A DNA stretch of 64,000 bases from Chthonomonas sp. UBA2017 (GCA_002335425.1 DDCB01000022.1:1-64000), one strand, 5' to 3'; positions 45,329 to 55,163 are shown, numbered from the stretch's first letter. Notes: generated by a model not told the origin, from the sequence alone. Program-made: numbers and translations.

Positions 45329-46117
45329 TTAAACCTCTCGACGATCAAAGATCAAAATTCCGGCGACGCACAGCGCCACGATGTAGACCAGTCCATAGCC
45401 GATCGTGGTGATGTAGTATCCGAACTGGGTGTCGATCTGTTGTGTCGGGTTGATGATCGGATTCGCGACTTGATAATTCGCAAAGTTCGGCAGAACTGTG
45501 TTCGCAAACCATGCGAACCCTTTCGTCACGACGTGAGCATCCTTGTCGTTACTCAACGTCTCGAAAAACGGGTTCATCACCGAGCCGAGCAGATACACTC
45601 CGCCGCTCAGAAAGAAGTTCACCAGCGGCGATGTGAACGTGCTGAAGAACATCGCGACGGCAGCGAGAATACTCATCTGGACGAAGTACATCGCTGGCAC
45701 CTGGGCCAGTTGGGGAATATCGCCCGCACTTCCCTTTTGCATGATCGCAAAAACGAAGATCAAGACAGCGGTCATCAACGCCATCATGAGCCCCAAAGCT
45801 CCGACCGCGCCGAGATATTTCCCAAGATAAAATTGCCAACGTTGGACCGGCTTGCACAGGATGGTGTAAATCGTTCGACGTTCGATCTCGTTCGGAATCA
45901 TGTACATCGTGAGGACGATGGCGATCACGGCACTCGTGAGCAAGATGATGCTCAGCGTCATGCCGCGCAAGATCGATGTTTCTTGGCGGGCGGTGAGGGC
46001 TCCAAGCCCGGGGGCAATCGCCAAAAAGAGAACGCCAATGAAGAGAATGATGAGGAGGATTCGCCGACGAACCGCCTCACCAATTGTGGTTCCAGCAATG
46101 GAAAAAATAACTCTCAT
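45329..46117 (-). CDS. ABC-2 type transporter permease
   Basis: A 262-residue membrane protein with about six helices (LLIILFIGVLFLAIAPGLG, ILLTSAVIAIVLTMYMI, YLGAVGALGLMMALMTAVLIFVF and others), and the cytoplasmic NEIERRTIYTILCKPVQRWQFYLGKYLG segment, which is typical of ABC-2 permeases. It starts 15 bp after the ATPase gene and forms the exporter with it. The substrate is unknown. Confidence 0.88.
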   Translation of the reverse strand: MRVIFSIAGTTIGEAVRRRILLIILFIGVLFLAIAPGLGALTARQETSILRGMTLSIILLTSAVIAIVLTMYMIPNEIERRTIYTILCKPVQRWQFYLGKYLGAVGALGLMMALMTAVLIFVFAIMQKGSAGDIPQLAQVPAMYFVQMSILAAVAMFFSTFTSPLVNFFLSGGVYLLGSVMNPFFETLSNDKDAHVVTKGFAWFANTVLPNFANYQVANPIINPTQQIDTQFGYYITTIGYGLVYIVALCVAGILIFDRREV

Positions 46118-46132
46118 CCGTGGGTTGTTTCC

Positions 46133-47089
46133 TTACGCGTTGGGTGCGACGTCCGAAATTTCTTGTCGAGACCCGCGATCGCTGACGGTCTCAATGAAGA
46201 GATCTTCCAGCCGAATTCGTCGCGGGATCAAACTAACTATGCTGCCCTTTTGATTTCGAATGGCGTCGAGAACTGCGTTCGAGTCATGGTTATCGGGCAT
46301 GTCGATGATCACGCGGCCATCTCGAGCCGAAATCAGGGCTTCGGGCAGTTGCAAGCTGTGGGCCCAGGCGTCGGAGACGCCGTTTGCGGTGATCTCCAAT
46401 CGTCCACCCCGGAGAAGGTCGTCGAGACGGCCTTGCTTGCGAATCTTGCCGTGGTGGATGATCGCCACGCGGTCGCAGATCCGCTCCACATCGCTCAATT
46501 CGTGGCTTGAAATGAAGCAGGTCTTGCCCTCGTCGCGAAATCGCAAGATCAGGTCGCGGATTTCGATGTGAGCGATCGGGTCCAAGCCCCCGGTCGGCTC
46601 ATCCAAAAAGAGGAGCTTCGGGTCGTTCAGAAGGCTCTGCGCGAGGCCGATCCGCTGCTGCATGCCTTTGGAGTACTGCGAAATCGTTTTGGTGCCCGCG
46701 CCTTGGAGATTGACTTTGCGAAGGAGCTCTTCACACTTGGCTTTGTCTTTGATTCCAAAGAGGGAGCCGTAGAACATCAAGATCTCCAGCCCAGTCATGT
46801 GCTCGTAATAGTACGGCTTCTCGGGCAAGTAGCTGATCTCTTGGTGGACCTTCATGTCGCCGACCTCTTTGCCGAGGAGGTAAGCCTCGCCATCGGTCGG
46901 GTAGATGATGCCGAGCAGCATCTTGATGGTGGTCGTTTTTCCGGCCCCGTTCGGGCCCAAGAAACCGAAGATCTCGCCCTCTTCGACGATGAGGTTGAGA
47001 TCATCGACGACGTTGACCTTGCCGCCCTTTTTACTCTTGTAAGTTTTCGTTAGATTTCGCGTTTCGATGGCATAGCCCAAGGCGATCAC
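46133..47089 (-). CDS. ABC transporter ATP-binding protein (ABC-2 export)
   Basis: A 318-residue ATPase with Walker A FLGPNGAGKTTTIKMLLG, Q loop ISYLPEKPYYY, signature YSKGMQQRIGLAQSLL, Walker B LLFLDEPTGGLDP, switch His SSHELSDVE, and a C-terminal extension (about residues 215-318) as in drug/lipid/gliding-type exporters. The start is GTG 47089, with AGGAG 3 bp upstream; a longer frame has no ATPase homology. It lies 28 bp after lon on the same strand, so it may be read from the hsp20-lon promoter or its own. Confidence 0.93.
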   Translation of the reverse strand: MIALGYAIETRNLTKTYKSKKGGKVNVVDDLNLIVEEGEIFGFLGPNGAGKTTTIKMLLGIIYPTDGEAYLLGKEVGDMKVHQEISYLPEKPYYYEHMTGLEILMFYGSLFGIKDKAKCEELLRKVNLQGAGTKTISQYSKGMQQRIGLAQSLLNDPKLLFLDEPTGGLDPIAHIEIRDLILRFRDEGKTCFISSHELSDVERICDRVAIIHHGKIRKQGRLDDLLRGGRLEITANGVSDAWAHSLQLPEALISARDGRVIIDMPDNHDSNAVLDAIRNQKGSIVSLIPRRIRLEDLFIETVSDRGSRQEISDVAPNA

Positions 47090-47117
47090 CTGCTCCTGGA
47101 ATAGTGCGCCAGTATAC

Positions 47118-49619
47118 CTACCGGCTGGTGTTCCGATGGGTGGGACGCCGCCCAGGAGGCTCAGGTTCCCGGGGCGGCTCCAGCGCCAATCGTAACACTT
47201 GATCTGCCTTACGAACAAAATGAACGGTTAATTCGCTCTGGATCGCGGGCGGCACGTCTTCCCGGTAGTCTTTTTCGTTGTCTTTGGGCAGGATGAGGGT
47301 CCAGACTCCGGCGCGGTGAGCCGCCAAGACCTTCTCCTTGATCCCTCCCACCGGTAAGACCTGCCCTGAGAGCGTGAACTCCCCTGTCATCGCGAGGCGG
47401 TCTCGGACTCGGCGCCCGGTCAGCAAGCTGACGAGCGCGGTCAACATCGTGATCCCGGCACTCGGTCCGTCTTTGGGAACGGCCCCGGCGGGCACATGGA
47501 CATGGATCTCCGAGGTCGTGAAGATTTCGGGGTCAATTTTTAGCTTCGAGGCATGAGCGCGGACGTAGCTGAGCGCGGCGGTGACGGACTCCTTCATGAC
47601 GTCGCCGAGTTGACCCGTGACGATCAGCCCTTTGGAGCCTGGCATTCGAGTCGTTTCGATAAACAAGATGTCGCCGCCGACCGGGGTCCAGGCCAAGCCG
47701 ACGGCCATCCCGGGCAAGAGGTCGCGCTCGCTCACTTCGTCGTGATTGAATCGGGGAGCGCCGAGGGCTTTTTCGACGTATTTTCGAGTCCCTGGAATCG
47801 GTCGGGTTCGGCCTTCGGCAACTGCCAAGGTCGCTTTTCGTATGACCGAAGCGATCTCGCGCTCCAAATTTCGCACCCCCGCCTCTCGGGTGTAGCCACG
47901 AATGATCGCGGCCAGAGCCTCGTCGTTCAGGTCGAACTGCCGATCGGTCAGGCCGTGCTCGCTCAGCTGCTTCGGAACCAGGTGTCGCCGAGCAATTTGC
48001 AGCTTCTCTTCCTCGGTGTAGCCGCCGAGCTCAATGATCTCCATTCGGTCTCGAAGCGGCCCCGGGATCGTGTCGAGGCGGTTCGCCGTGACGACGAAAA
48101 AGACCCGGCTGAGGTCGAAGGGCACATCGAGATAGTGATCTCGGAACGTCGAGTTCTGCTCGGGATCCAAGACTTCGAGCAACGCGCTCGAAGGGTCGCC
48201 GCGAAAGTCGCTGCCCAGCTTGTCGACTTCGTCGAGCACAAAGACCGGATTGTTCGTCTCGGCTCGGCGGATGCCTTGGATGATCTGGCCGGGGAGTGCG
48301 CCGATATAGGTGCGTCGGTGACCTCGAATCTCCGCCTCGTCGCGCATGCCCCCGAGGCTGATCCGGACGAATTTCCGCCCCATCGCTTCGGCAATAGATC
48401 GTCCGAGTGAGGTTTTCCCGACGCCCGGCGGACCCGCTAGGCAGAGAATCGGCTGGCGGACCGTGCCCGATGTCTTCACCTTGCGGACGGCAAGGAACTC
48501 GATGATGCGCGCTTTGATCTTGTCGAGCCCAAAATGGTCGCGATCCAAGACCTGGCGAGCCAACTTGAGGTCGATCTTGTCGTCGGTCGCTTGCTGCCAC
48601 GGCATCGAGGTCATCCAGTCCAGATAAGTCCGGGCGACGGTGTATTCGGGGGCGCCGGGATTGATCCGCTTCAGCCGGTCGAATTCGCGATTCGCCTCCT
48701 TGAGGGCAACCTCGGGGAGACCCGCCTGGTCGATCCGCTTGCGAAATTCAGCTAACTCTTCGGTGCGGTCGTCCGATTCGCCCAGCTCGCGCTGGATCGC
48801 CTTCATCTGTTCGCGCAAGTAGTATTCCCGCTGAGACTTACTCAGTTCGGCACTGACTTCACTTTGGACCTTGCTGCTGAGTTCGAGAACTCGGACCTCT
48901 TTGCTCAGCATCTCCAGCAAGAGCTTGAGTCGGGTGAGGACCTCCAGCTCTTCGAGGATGCGCTGCTTGTCGGGCACACTCAGGTTCATGTGGGCGGCGA
49001 CCAAGTCCGCCATCACGTTGACTTCGTTCACCGAGCCAGCCAAGCTGCGCAGTTCATCCGGCAAGATCGGGCTCAGCCGAATGGCGTGTTCAAAGAGCGC
49101 AGCGACGGTTCGTCTCAAGGCCTCTCCCTCTTCGATCTTGTCTTCGGGGAGCATGATTTCGTCAAGAACTTCGACTTTCGCCCGCAAATACGGCTTGACT
49201 TGGAGCTGTTCCACCACCCGAAATCGGGCGACGCCTTGGACGATCAAGCGAACCGAATCGGGCATTTTGACCAAGGTGCGGATGATGACCGCGCAACCCA
49301 CGTCGTACACGTCCTCAAACCCGGGTTCATCCTGGTCAGAGGTTCGCTGGGTCACGATCCCGATGACTCGGTTGTTGCCGGCAAGGCTCTCGTCGATGAG
49401 CTGAATGCTCGACGTCCGCGAGACCGAGAGCGGGGCAATCAGCATCGGGTAAACGACGGATTCGCGGAGCGGCAGCAGGCTGAGTTCACCGGGGATCTCA
49501 GTCCGCTCTTCAGGGTCAGATTCGGCATCTTGCATCGCCGCTTCGAGTTCGAGAGCGGCGGCATCAGGTTCTTCCAAGGGGATTTTCAGGTCTGCCATTC
49601 GGGGGTGAATCTTGATCAT
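47118..49619 (-). CDS. lon: ATP-dependent protease Lon
   Basis: A hexameric AAA+ serine protease degrading misfolded and regulatory proteins, 833 residues. It has a Lon N domain (LSLLPLRESVVYPMLIAPL), the coiled-coil hinge (SKSQREYYLREQMKAIQREL), Walker A GPPGVGKTSLGRSIA, Walker B NPVFVLDEVDKLGSD, and the protease domain with catalytic Ser in PKDGPSAGITML and catalytic Lys in GGIKEKVLAAHRAG. The ATG at 49619 lies 2 bp after the hsp20 stop. Confidence 0.97.
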   Translation of the reverse strand: MIKIHPRMADLKIPLEEPDAAALELEAAMQDAESDPEERTEIPGELSLLPLRESVVYPMLIAPLSVSRTSSIQLIDESLAGNNRVIGIVTQRTSDQDEPGFEDVYDVGCAVIIRTLVKMPDSVRLIVQGVARFRVVEQLQVKPYLRAKVEVLDEIMLPEDKIEEGEALRRTVAALFEHAIRLSPILPDELRSLAGSVNEVNVMADLVAAHMNLSVPDKQRILEELEVLTRLKLLLEMLSKEVRVLELSSKVQSEVSAELSKSQREYYLREQMKAIQRELGESDDRTEELAEFRKRIDQAGLPEVALKEANREFDRLKRINPGAPEYTVARTYLDWMTSMPWQQATDDKIDLKLARQVLDRDHFGLDKIKARIIEFLAVRKVKTSGTVRQPILCLAGPPGVGKTSLGRSIAEAMGRKFVRISLGGMRDEAEIRGHRRTYIGALPGQIIQGIRRAETNNPVFVLDEVDKLGSDFRGDPSSALLEVLDPEQNSTFRDHYLDVPFDLSRVFFVVTANRLDTIPGPLRDRMEIIELGGYTEEEKLQIARRHLVPKQLSEHGLTDRQFDLNDEALAAIIRGYTREAGVRNLEREIASVIRKATLAVAEGRTRPIPGTRKYVEKALGAPRFNHDEVSERDLLPGMAVGLAWTPVGGDILFIETTRMPGSKGLIVTGQLGDVMKESVTAALSYVRAHASKLKIDPEIFTTSEIHVHVPAGAVPKDGPSAGITMLTALVSLLTGRRVRDRLAMTGEFTLSGQVLPVGGIKEKVLAAHRAGVWTLILPKDNEKDYREDVPPAIQSELTVHFVRKADQVLRLALEPPREPEPPGRRPTHRNTSR

Positions 49620-49621
49620 GA

Positions 49622-50098
49622 CTACGTCGATTTCGGGCCCGAGGATCGCACCGTCAGGGTACGGCGAACATAGATGGCCCGCTCGGGTTCGGTTTTGGCG
49701 ATCATCACCGTGAGAAGCCCTTGTCGATAAGTCGCACGGACTTGAGACGGGTCAATCGGGGAATCGGGCAATGCGATCTCGCGCGCGAACTCGCCATATT
49801 CGATCTCCAGCTGGTGATACACCGCCCGTTCGCCTTGAAGCAGGGCCTCTTGCTCCCGAATGCCCCGGATCGTGACGGAGTGTCGGTCTTGGCTGTAGAA
49901 AATGCCGATCTGGTCGATGGCGACTCCAGCGAGCTCGACGATGATCCAGATCCGTTTTTCGGTCTCCAGGACGTCGACATGAGGTGTCCACCCCCGCCCG
50001 CGGGCTCGCTTGACTGGACGGCCTCGGAGTTCTTCGGCGCCTGCCCGTAGGTCAGCGCCCGAGATATAGATCCACTCTTCGAGTTCTTTTCGCGCCAT
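49622..50098 (-). CDS. Small heat shock protein (Hsp20/alpha-crystallin)
   Basis: An ATP-independent holdase chaperone of 158 residues. The alpha-crystallin domain covers about residues 38-145: PHVDVLETEKRIWIIVELAGV, then HSVTIRGIRE, YGEFAREIALPDSPI and the strand RQGLLTVMIAKT. There is only a short C-terminal extension without a clear IxI motif. It sits immediately upstream of lon, giving a chaperone-protease pair. I saw no CIRCE element upstream. Confidence 0.9.
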   Translation of the reverse strand: MARKELEEWIYISGADLRAGAEELRGRPVKRARGRGWTPHVDVLETEKRIWIIVELAGVAIDQIGIFYSQDRHSVTIRGIREQEALLQGERAVYHQLEIEYGEFAREIALPDSPIDPSQVRATYRQGLLTVMIAKTEPERAIYVRRTLTVRSSGPKST

Positions 50099-50164
50099 GG
50101 CTACTCCACCGGGTCTTCCTCTTTCTGTCGCTAGCCTGTTGTACCCAGCTTGGGCCGGATCGCC

Positions 50165-50785
50165 TCAAGAGGCGGGCGTCACCGGGGTCGATTGTAACTC
50201 TCGGAGTCGGGCTCCGAGTTGCGCCAGCACTCGGCCCCGATGCGAGATCGCATGCTTTTGCTCGGCGGTTAAATCGGCCATGGTGCAGCCCAGCGCGGGC
50301 AATCCGAAGATCGGGTCGTAACCAAAACCACCCTGACCACTCGGCTGGAGGGTGATTCGGCCTTCGCAGATGCCTTCAAAGGTCTCGGTGGGTGCGCCGG
50401 GCCGAGCCAAAGCGACCCAGCATCGGAAGCGAGCGGTGCGCTTCTCCTCGGGAACCCCGGCGAGCAACTCCAGGATTCGAGCCATTTTTTCGGGGAACGG
50501 AGTCTCTTCCCCGGCGAACCTCTTACTATAGAGTCCTGGCTCACCCCCAAGCGCATCGATCTCCAGGCCAGCGTCGTCGGCCACACACCATTCCTGGGTC
50601 CAATCGAGCGCGGATTCGGCCTTGATGCAGGCATTCGCCTCATAAGTTGTGCCGGTCTCGTCCGGCTCCGGGGCGCCCGGGTAATCGGCGAGAGTCCGAA
50701 TCTCGAGGTTCGGGAGCTTCTCTCCCAGGATCTGGAGCATTTCTGCCCCTTTTTTCGCATTGTGGGTGGCGAGAACGAGCTTCAC
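50165..50785 (-). CDS. rdgB: Non-canonical purine NTP pyrophosphatase (RdgB/HAM1)
   Basis: Hydrolyses dITP/XTP to monophosphates to clean the nucleotide pool. The 206-residue protein has LVLATHNAKKGAEM at the N terminus, VADDAGLEIDALGGEPGLYSKRFAG and GQGGFGYDPIFGLPALGCTMADLTAEQKHAISHRGR, the complete Maf/HAM1 active-site set. It starts at GTG directly after the rph stop. Confidence 0.96.
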   Translation of the reverse strand: MKLVLATHNAKKGAEMLQILGEKLPNLEIRTLADYPGAPEPDETGTTYEANACIKAESALDWTQEWCVADDAGLEIDALGGEPGLYSKRFAGEETPFPEKMARILELLAGVPEEKRTARFRCWVALARPGAPTETFEGICEGRITLQPSGQGGFGYDPIFGLPALGCTMADLTAEQKHAISHRGRVLAQLGARLRELQSTPVTPAS

Positions 50786-51499
50786 CTAGATTTCCAGGAC
50801 CTCGCGTTGGAGCTGATTGAGTTGCTGAATCCCCTTTTTGGCCATGGCCAACATCTTGCCGAGCGTTTCCGCTGAGAAAGGTCGGGCCTCGGCGGTCCCT
50901 TGGACCTCGATGAACTCCCCTGACTCGGTCATGACGACGTTCATGTCGGTCATCGCGGTCGAGTCTTCGTCGTAATTGAGGTCGAGCAAGACCTGGCCTT
51001 GGACGATTCCGACGCTGATTGCGGCGACGGGCTCGCTGATCAGCATTCGTTGGATCATGCGTTGCTTCTGCATCCAGCGAAGGGCGTCGTAAGCCGCGAC
51101 ATAAGCGGCGGTGATTGCGGCAGTCCGAGTACCGCCGTCGGCTCGAAGAGCATCACAGTCCAAGGTAATCGTCCGCTCGCCCATGGCCTCAAGGTCGATC
51201 ATCGTGCGGAGACACCTTCCGATCAGCCGTTGAATCTCCATACTCCGGCCATTCGGACCTCGGTTCGAGTCTCTTTGGTTCCGCTGGCGGCCCGACCGGG
51301 GCAACATGGAATACTCGGCGGTGACCCAGCCTTTGCCAGAGTTCTTCATGAACGGGGGCACTCGGTCTTCGACAGTGGCGGTGACCAGCATATGGGTGTC
51401 CCCCATTTGAATCAGGCACGAGCCCTCGGCAAATTTGGCGAATCCCCGTTCGAGGGTGACCGGCCGAAGCTCGTCGGCCAAACGTCCATCACTTCGCAT
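50786..51499 (-). CDS. rph: Ribonuclease PH
   Basis: A phosphorolytic 3'-5' exoribonuclease that trims tRNA 3' ends. The 237-residue protein has the N-terminal RSDGRLADELRPVTLERGF, LPRSGRQRNQRDSNRGPNGRSMEIQRLIGRCLR, LDCDALRADGGTRTAAI and LDLNYDEDSTAMTDMNVVMTESGEFIEVQGTAE. The length is normal. GAGG lies near -8. It is divergent from clpC, and rph-rdgB is a frequent pair. Confidence 0.97.
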   Translation of the reverse strand: MRSDGRLADELRPVTLERGFAKFAEGSCLIQMGDTHMLVTATVEDRVPPFMKNSGKGWVTAEYSMLPRSGRQRNQRDSNRGPNGRSMEIQRLIGRCLRTMIDLEAMGERTITLDCDALRADGGTRTAAITAAYVAAYDALRWMQKQRMIQRMLISEPVAAISVGIVQGQVLLDLNYDEDSTAMTDMNVVMTESGEFIEVQGTAEARPFSAETLGKMLAMAKKGIQQLNQLQREVLEI

Positions 51500-51767
51500 T
51501 TGCCCTCGACTTTACCAGGGTTTTGGCGGGAGACCGCGCGGCCCCTAAACCTGCCAAAAGGCCCAGCCGAAGATTCCCGTAAGTCGAAGGTGTCGGGTAC
51601 CTTAAAAGGAACGTCCGAGCACCGATCAAACCGGTGGTTGAAATCCGTCCAGAAATTAGGGACGAATACCTATTCGCCGAACGACGTGGAAGAAACGTAG
51701 AACAGAGTGAAGATTCGGGTAGTCGAACCCTATTGGACCGGGAACCCGCGTCAAGGTGAAAAAAACT

Positions 51768-54278
51768 ATGTGGCAAAGATTTACGGAGCGCGCTCGCAAA
51801 GTCGTCTTCTACGCCCAAGAAGAGGCGCAGAAGTTTGGCGAAGGTTATGTCTCGACTGAGCATCTCCTGCTCGGCCTGGTCCGCGAGTCGGACAGCGTGG
51901 CGGCGAGGGTGCTCGACCGATTGGGCGTGAGCCTCAGTCGGATTCGCTCGGAGATCGAGAAGCAACTCCCCCGAGGAGATGCCCGCCCGAGCCAAGAGAT
52001 GACCCTGACGCCTCGTGCCAAGCGGGTCATCGACCTTGCCTATGATGAGGCGCGTAACCTCAATAACAACTACATCGGGACCGAGCATCTGTTGCTCGGA
52101 CTGATTCGCGAAGGCGACGGTTTGGCAGGCCGAGTCCTGGCCAAGCTCGGAGTCGAACTGGAGCGAGCCCGCCGCGAGGTCATGGCGCTTCAGGACAACG
52201 AAAGCCAAGGAAAATCGAGCTCAAGCTCGGGAACTCGAAGCTCCAGCACCCCGGGGTCGTCTGCAAAGACTCAGACCCTCGACGAATTCGGCCGGGATTT
52301 GACCGAGCTTGCCCGTGAGGGCAAACTTGACCCGGTCGTCGGACGACAGTCCGAGATCGAGCGCGTGATGCAAATTCTCTCGCGCCGAACCAAAAACAAT
52401 CCGTGTCTCATTGGCGAACCCGGCGTCGGAAAGACGGCGATCGCCGAAGGGCTCGCTCTCCGCATCGTGAGCGGTGACATCCCCGATCTGCTGAAGGACA
52501 AGCGCCTCGTGGCGCTCGACTTGGCCGGGCTCGTCGCCGGAACGAAGTATCGAGGCGAGTTCGAAGAGCGGATGAAGAAAGTGATGGAAGAGGTCCGAAG
52601 GTCGGAAGGCCAAGTGATCCTCTTCATCGATGAGCTTCACACGTTGGTGGGCGCCGGCGCCGCAGAAGGTGCCATCGACGCTTCCAACATCATGAAGCCT
52701 GCCCTGGCACGTGGCGAACTGCAGTGCATCGGGGCGACCACTCAAGACGAATTCCGAAAGTACATCGAGCGAGACGCAGCTTTGGAGCGAAGATTCCAAG
52801 CCGTCAAGGTGCGCGAGCCGAACGAGGAAGAAGCAGTTGACATCCTCAAGGGCCTGCGCGAGCGGTATGAAGCTCACCACAACGTGGAGATCACCGATGA
52901 CGCGATCGCCAGCGCGGTGCAGCTCAGCCAACGCTACATCACCGACCGGACTCTGCCCGACAAAGCGATCGACCTGATCGACGAAGCGGCGAGCCGAGTT
53001 CGACTGCAGCGTAGCTTGCCGCCGCTCGACGTTCGGCAAGACAAGGTGAAGGTCAGCAAAATGCAAGCTGAAATCGATCACCTCAGCCGAAAATCTGGGA
53101 CTCAGGAAGCCGTCGACAAGCTCAACGCGGAGCGCGACGAGCTTGAAAATTCCATCGCGGAGCGAGAGGACGCCTGGTTGGCCGAAGAAAAGCCAGACCC
53201 GGTCGTCGGCGAAACAGAAATCGCCCAAATCGTCCAAAGCTGGACCGGAATCCCGGTCATGAAGCTGGTCGAAGGCGAATCGCAAAAGCTCCTCCGCATG
53301 GAAGACGATTTGCACCAACGCATCATCGGTCAACACGACGCTGTCTCGGCGATCTCAAGAGCCATTCGTCGAGGACGAAGCGGGCTCAAGGATCCGAAGC
53401 GGCCGATGGGAAGCTTTATTTTCCTAGGCCCCACTGGCGTCGGAAAGACCGAGCTCGCGAAAGCCCTGGCCGCTTATCTCTATGAAAAAGAGTCGAACAT
53501 TGTTCGGATCGATATGTCCGAATACATGGAGCGGTTTGCGATTTCCCGCTTAGTCGGGGCGCCCCCGGGCTACGTGGGCTACGATGAGGGCGGACAGCTC
53601 ACCGAAGCCGTCCGACGCAATCCATACTGCGTGGTGCTGCTCGATGAAATCGAAAAGGCGCACCCGGAAGTGTTCAACCTTCTTCTGCAAGTGCTCGAAG
53701 ACGGCCAGCTGACCGACTCCCAAGGTCGAACAGTGAACTTCCGCAACGCCTTGATCATCATGACCTCGAACGTCGGCGTGAAGCCGATCGAACTCGACAA
53801 GGGTCTGGGCTTCCGAGATGTCCGAATGGATATCAACGATCCCAAAACTTATGAGTCGATGAAGAACAAGATGCTGGACGAGATGAAAAAGCTCTTCCGA
53901 CCCGAGTTCTTGAACCGCGTCGACGAGGTCATCGTCTTCCAACACCTGAAGCGAGACGAGATTCTGCAAATCGCCGATCTCTATCTCAAGCGGGTGAACG
54001 AAGCGGCCGACCAACACGGATTCAAGATCGTGCTCAGCGAAAAGGTCAAAGACCTGCTCGTCGATAAGGGCTACGATCCAAACCTGGGGGCCCGACCGCT
54101 CCGACGAGCCGTTCAGCGCTTCATCGAAGACCCGATCAGTGAGCAAATGCTGCTGGGTCGATTCAAGGAAGGCGACACCGTCGTGGCCAACGTCAACGAC
54201 GAAGGAGAGATCTTCTTCGAAGTGACGGACGGGCACGAAAACAACGGCAAGTCGAAGAAAGAACTCGTCAAAAAGTAA
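51768..54278 (+). CDS. clpC: ATP-dependent Clp protease ATP-binding subunit ClpC
   Basis: A Hsp100 unfoldase feeding ClpP, 836 residues. It has two N-terminal Clp repeats (FTERARKVVFYAQEEAQKFG, EHLLLGLVRE and EHLLLGLIRE), D1 Walker A GEPGVGKTAIAEGL, a short middle domain (RDELENSIAEREDAWLAEEK), D2 Walker A GPTGVGKTELAKAL and a C-terminal D2-small domain. I chose ATG 51768 (MWQRFTERA) with AAGGTG upstream; a GTG at 51756 is possible. The ClpP partner, ctsR and mcsAB are absent here, and the 51500-51767 gap shows no clear CtsR or CIRCE operator. Confidence 0.97.
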   Translation: MWQRFTERARKVVFYAQEEAQKFGEGYVSTEHLLLGLVRESDSVAARVLDRLGVSLSRIRSEIEKQLPRGDARPSQEMTLTPRAKRVIDLAYDEARNLNNNYIGTEHLLLGLIREGDGLAGRVLAKLGVELERARREVMALQDNESQGKSSSSSGTRSSSTPGSSAKTQTLDEFGRDLTELAREGKLDPVVGRQSEIERVMQILSRRTKNNPCLIGEPGVGKTAIAEGLALRIVSGDIPDLLKDKRLVALDLAGLVAGTKYRGEFEERMKKVMEEVRRSEGQVILFIDELHTLVGAGAAEGAIDASNIMKPALARGELQCIGATTQDEFRKYIERDAALERRFQAVKVREPNEEEAVDILKGLRERYEAHHNVEITDDAIASAVQLSQRYITDRTLPDKAIDLIDEAASRVRLQRSLPPLDVRQDKVKVSKMQAEIDHLSRKSGTQEAVDKLNAERDELENSIAEREDAWLAEEKPDPVVGETEIAQIVQSWTGIPVMKLVEGESQKLLRMEDDLHQRIIGQHDAVSAISRAIRRGRSGLKDPKRPMGSFIFLGPTGVGKTELAKALAAYLYEKESNIVRIDMSEYMERFAISRLVGAPPGYVGYDEGGQLTEAVRRNPYCVVLLDEIEKAHPEVFNLLLQVLEDGQLTDSQGRTVNFRNALIIMTSNVGVKPIELDKGLGFRDVRMDINDPKTYESMKNKMLDEMKKLFRPEFLNRVDEVIVFQHLKRDEILQIADLYLKRVNEAADQHGFKIVLSEKVKDLLVDKGYDPNLGARPLRRAVQRFIEDPISEQMLLGRFKEGDTVVANVNDEGEIFFEVTDGHENNGKSKKELVKK

Positions 54279-54300
54279 ATCAGACGACCGTTCGAACCAG

Positions 54301-54340
54301 GCTCCTCCACACGCAGACGTTGTGGGGGAGCTCTTTCTTT
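54301..54340 (+). terminator. Rho-independent terminator of clpC
   Basis: An 11-bp stem (54301-54311 with 54321-54331, one T-G pair) and a 9-nt loop, followed by TCTTTCTTT (54332-54340). The T tract reaches the folP stop codon on the other strand, so the two genes converge on this site. Confidence 0.85.
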
Positions 54341-55163
54341 AGGGGGCCCCGGCGAGCGCCGCCCAGGTATCGATCACCCGGCGGGCCGGACGGACATCGT
54401 GGCAGCGGATGATGCGCGCTCCGGCCGCTTGGCACCAGAGCTGAGCCGCAAGGCTCGCCTCGAATCGGTCGGCCACAGGGGCCGGATGGTCACCCCCTAG
54501 GATGCGGCCAAGAAACGTCTTGCGAGATACTCCCACCAGCACGGGGAATCCGTGCGCAACCAGCCTCGAAAGATGGCGCAGGAGCAACAGATTATGCTCG
54601 TAGCTCTTGCCAAATCCGATCCCCGGATCGAGCCAAACCTGGCTGGGCTCAAGCCCTCTCGCCGTGAGCTCGTGCGCCGTTTGGACCAGCTCCGAGGTGA
54701 CTTCCTCGACCACATCGTCATAGGCGGGCGCGGCTTGCATCGTCGCCGGAATTCCTTGCATGTGCATCGCCACGACTGCGGGCCGAAACTCCAGGGCCAC
54801 CTCGCGCATGGCCTCCTGGCGAAAGCCCGTAACATCATTCAGGACTTGGACCCCTGCCGCCAAGGCGGCCCGGGCGACATCGGGCTTGCTGGTGTCGATG
54901 CTGACCGGCACCCCAGCTCGCACGAGCCCCTCAACCACCGGCATGACGCGCTCAAGCTCGACCTCCAGGGCCACCGACTGGCTGCCCGGTCGAGTCGATT
55001 CTCCGCCAACGTCGACTAAATCCGCTCCTTCGGCCATGAGGGCCAGACCTCGGCCGATCGCTTCTTCGGGTGTTCCGAACTGGCCACCATCGCTAAAGCT
55101 GTCCGGCGTCACATTCAGGATCGCCATGAGCGCGGGTCGATCATTCGGTAAGAAGAACGACAT
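54339..55163 (-). CDS. folP: Dihydropteroate synthase
   Basis: Condenses p-aminobenzoate with 6-hydroxymethyl-dihydropterin pyrophosphate in folate synthesis. The 274-residue TIM-barrel protein shows MAILNVTPDSFSDGG, DLVDVGGESTRPGS, PVSIDTSKPDVARAAL, WLDPGIGFGKSYEHN and VLVGVSRKTFLGRIL, the standard DHPS set. The start overlaps the lysC stop by 1 bp (TGATG), so it is coupled to the aspartate-kinase gene despite the unrelated pathway. Confidence 0.97.
   Translation of the reverse strand: MSFFLPNDRPALMAILNVTPDSFSDGGQFGTPEEAIGRGLALMAEGADLVDVGGESTRPGSQSVALEVELERVMPVVEGLVRAGVPVSIDTSKPDVARAALAAGVQVLNDVTGFRQEAMREVALEFRPAVVAMHMQGIPATMQAAPAYDDVVEEVTSELVQTAHELTARGLEPSQVWLDPGIGFGKSYEHNLLLLRHLSRLVAHGFPVLVGVSRKTFLGRILGGDHPAPVADRFEASLAAQLWCQAAGARIIRCHDVRPARRVIDTWAALAGAP

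Noticed and set aside
44732..46510. 592-codon open frame antisense to the TPR-like/ABC exporter genes
   Set aside because: It crosses three well-supported genes on the other strand.
51500..51767. CtsR or CIRCE operator controlling clpC
   Set aside because: Neither the CtsR direct repeat nor the CIRCE inverted repeat is visible; a TTGAAA at 51638 lacks a good -10 at the right spacing.
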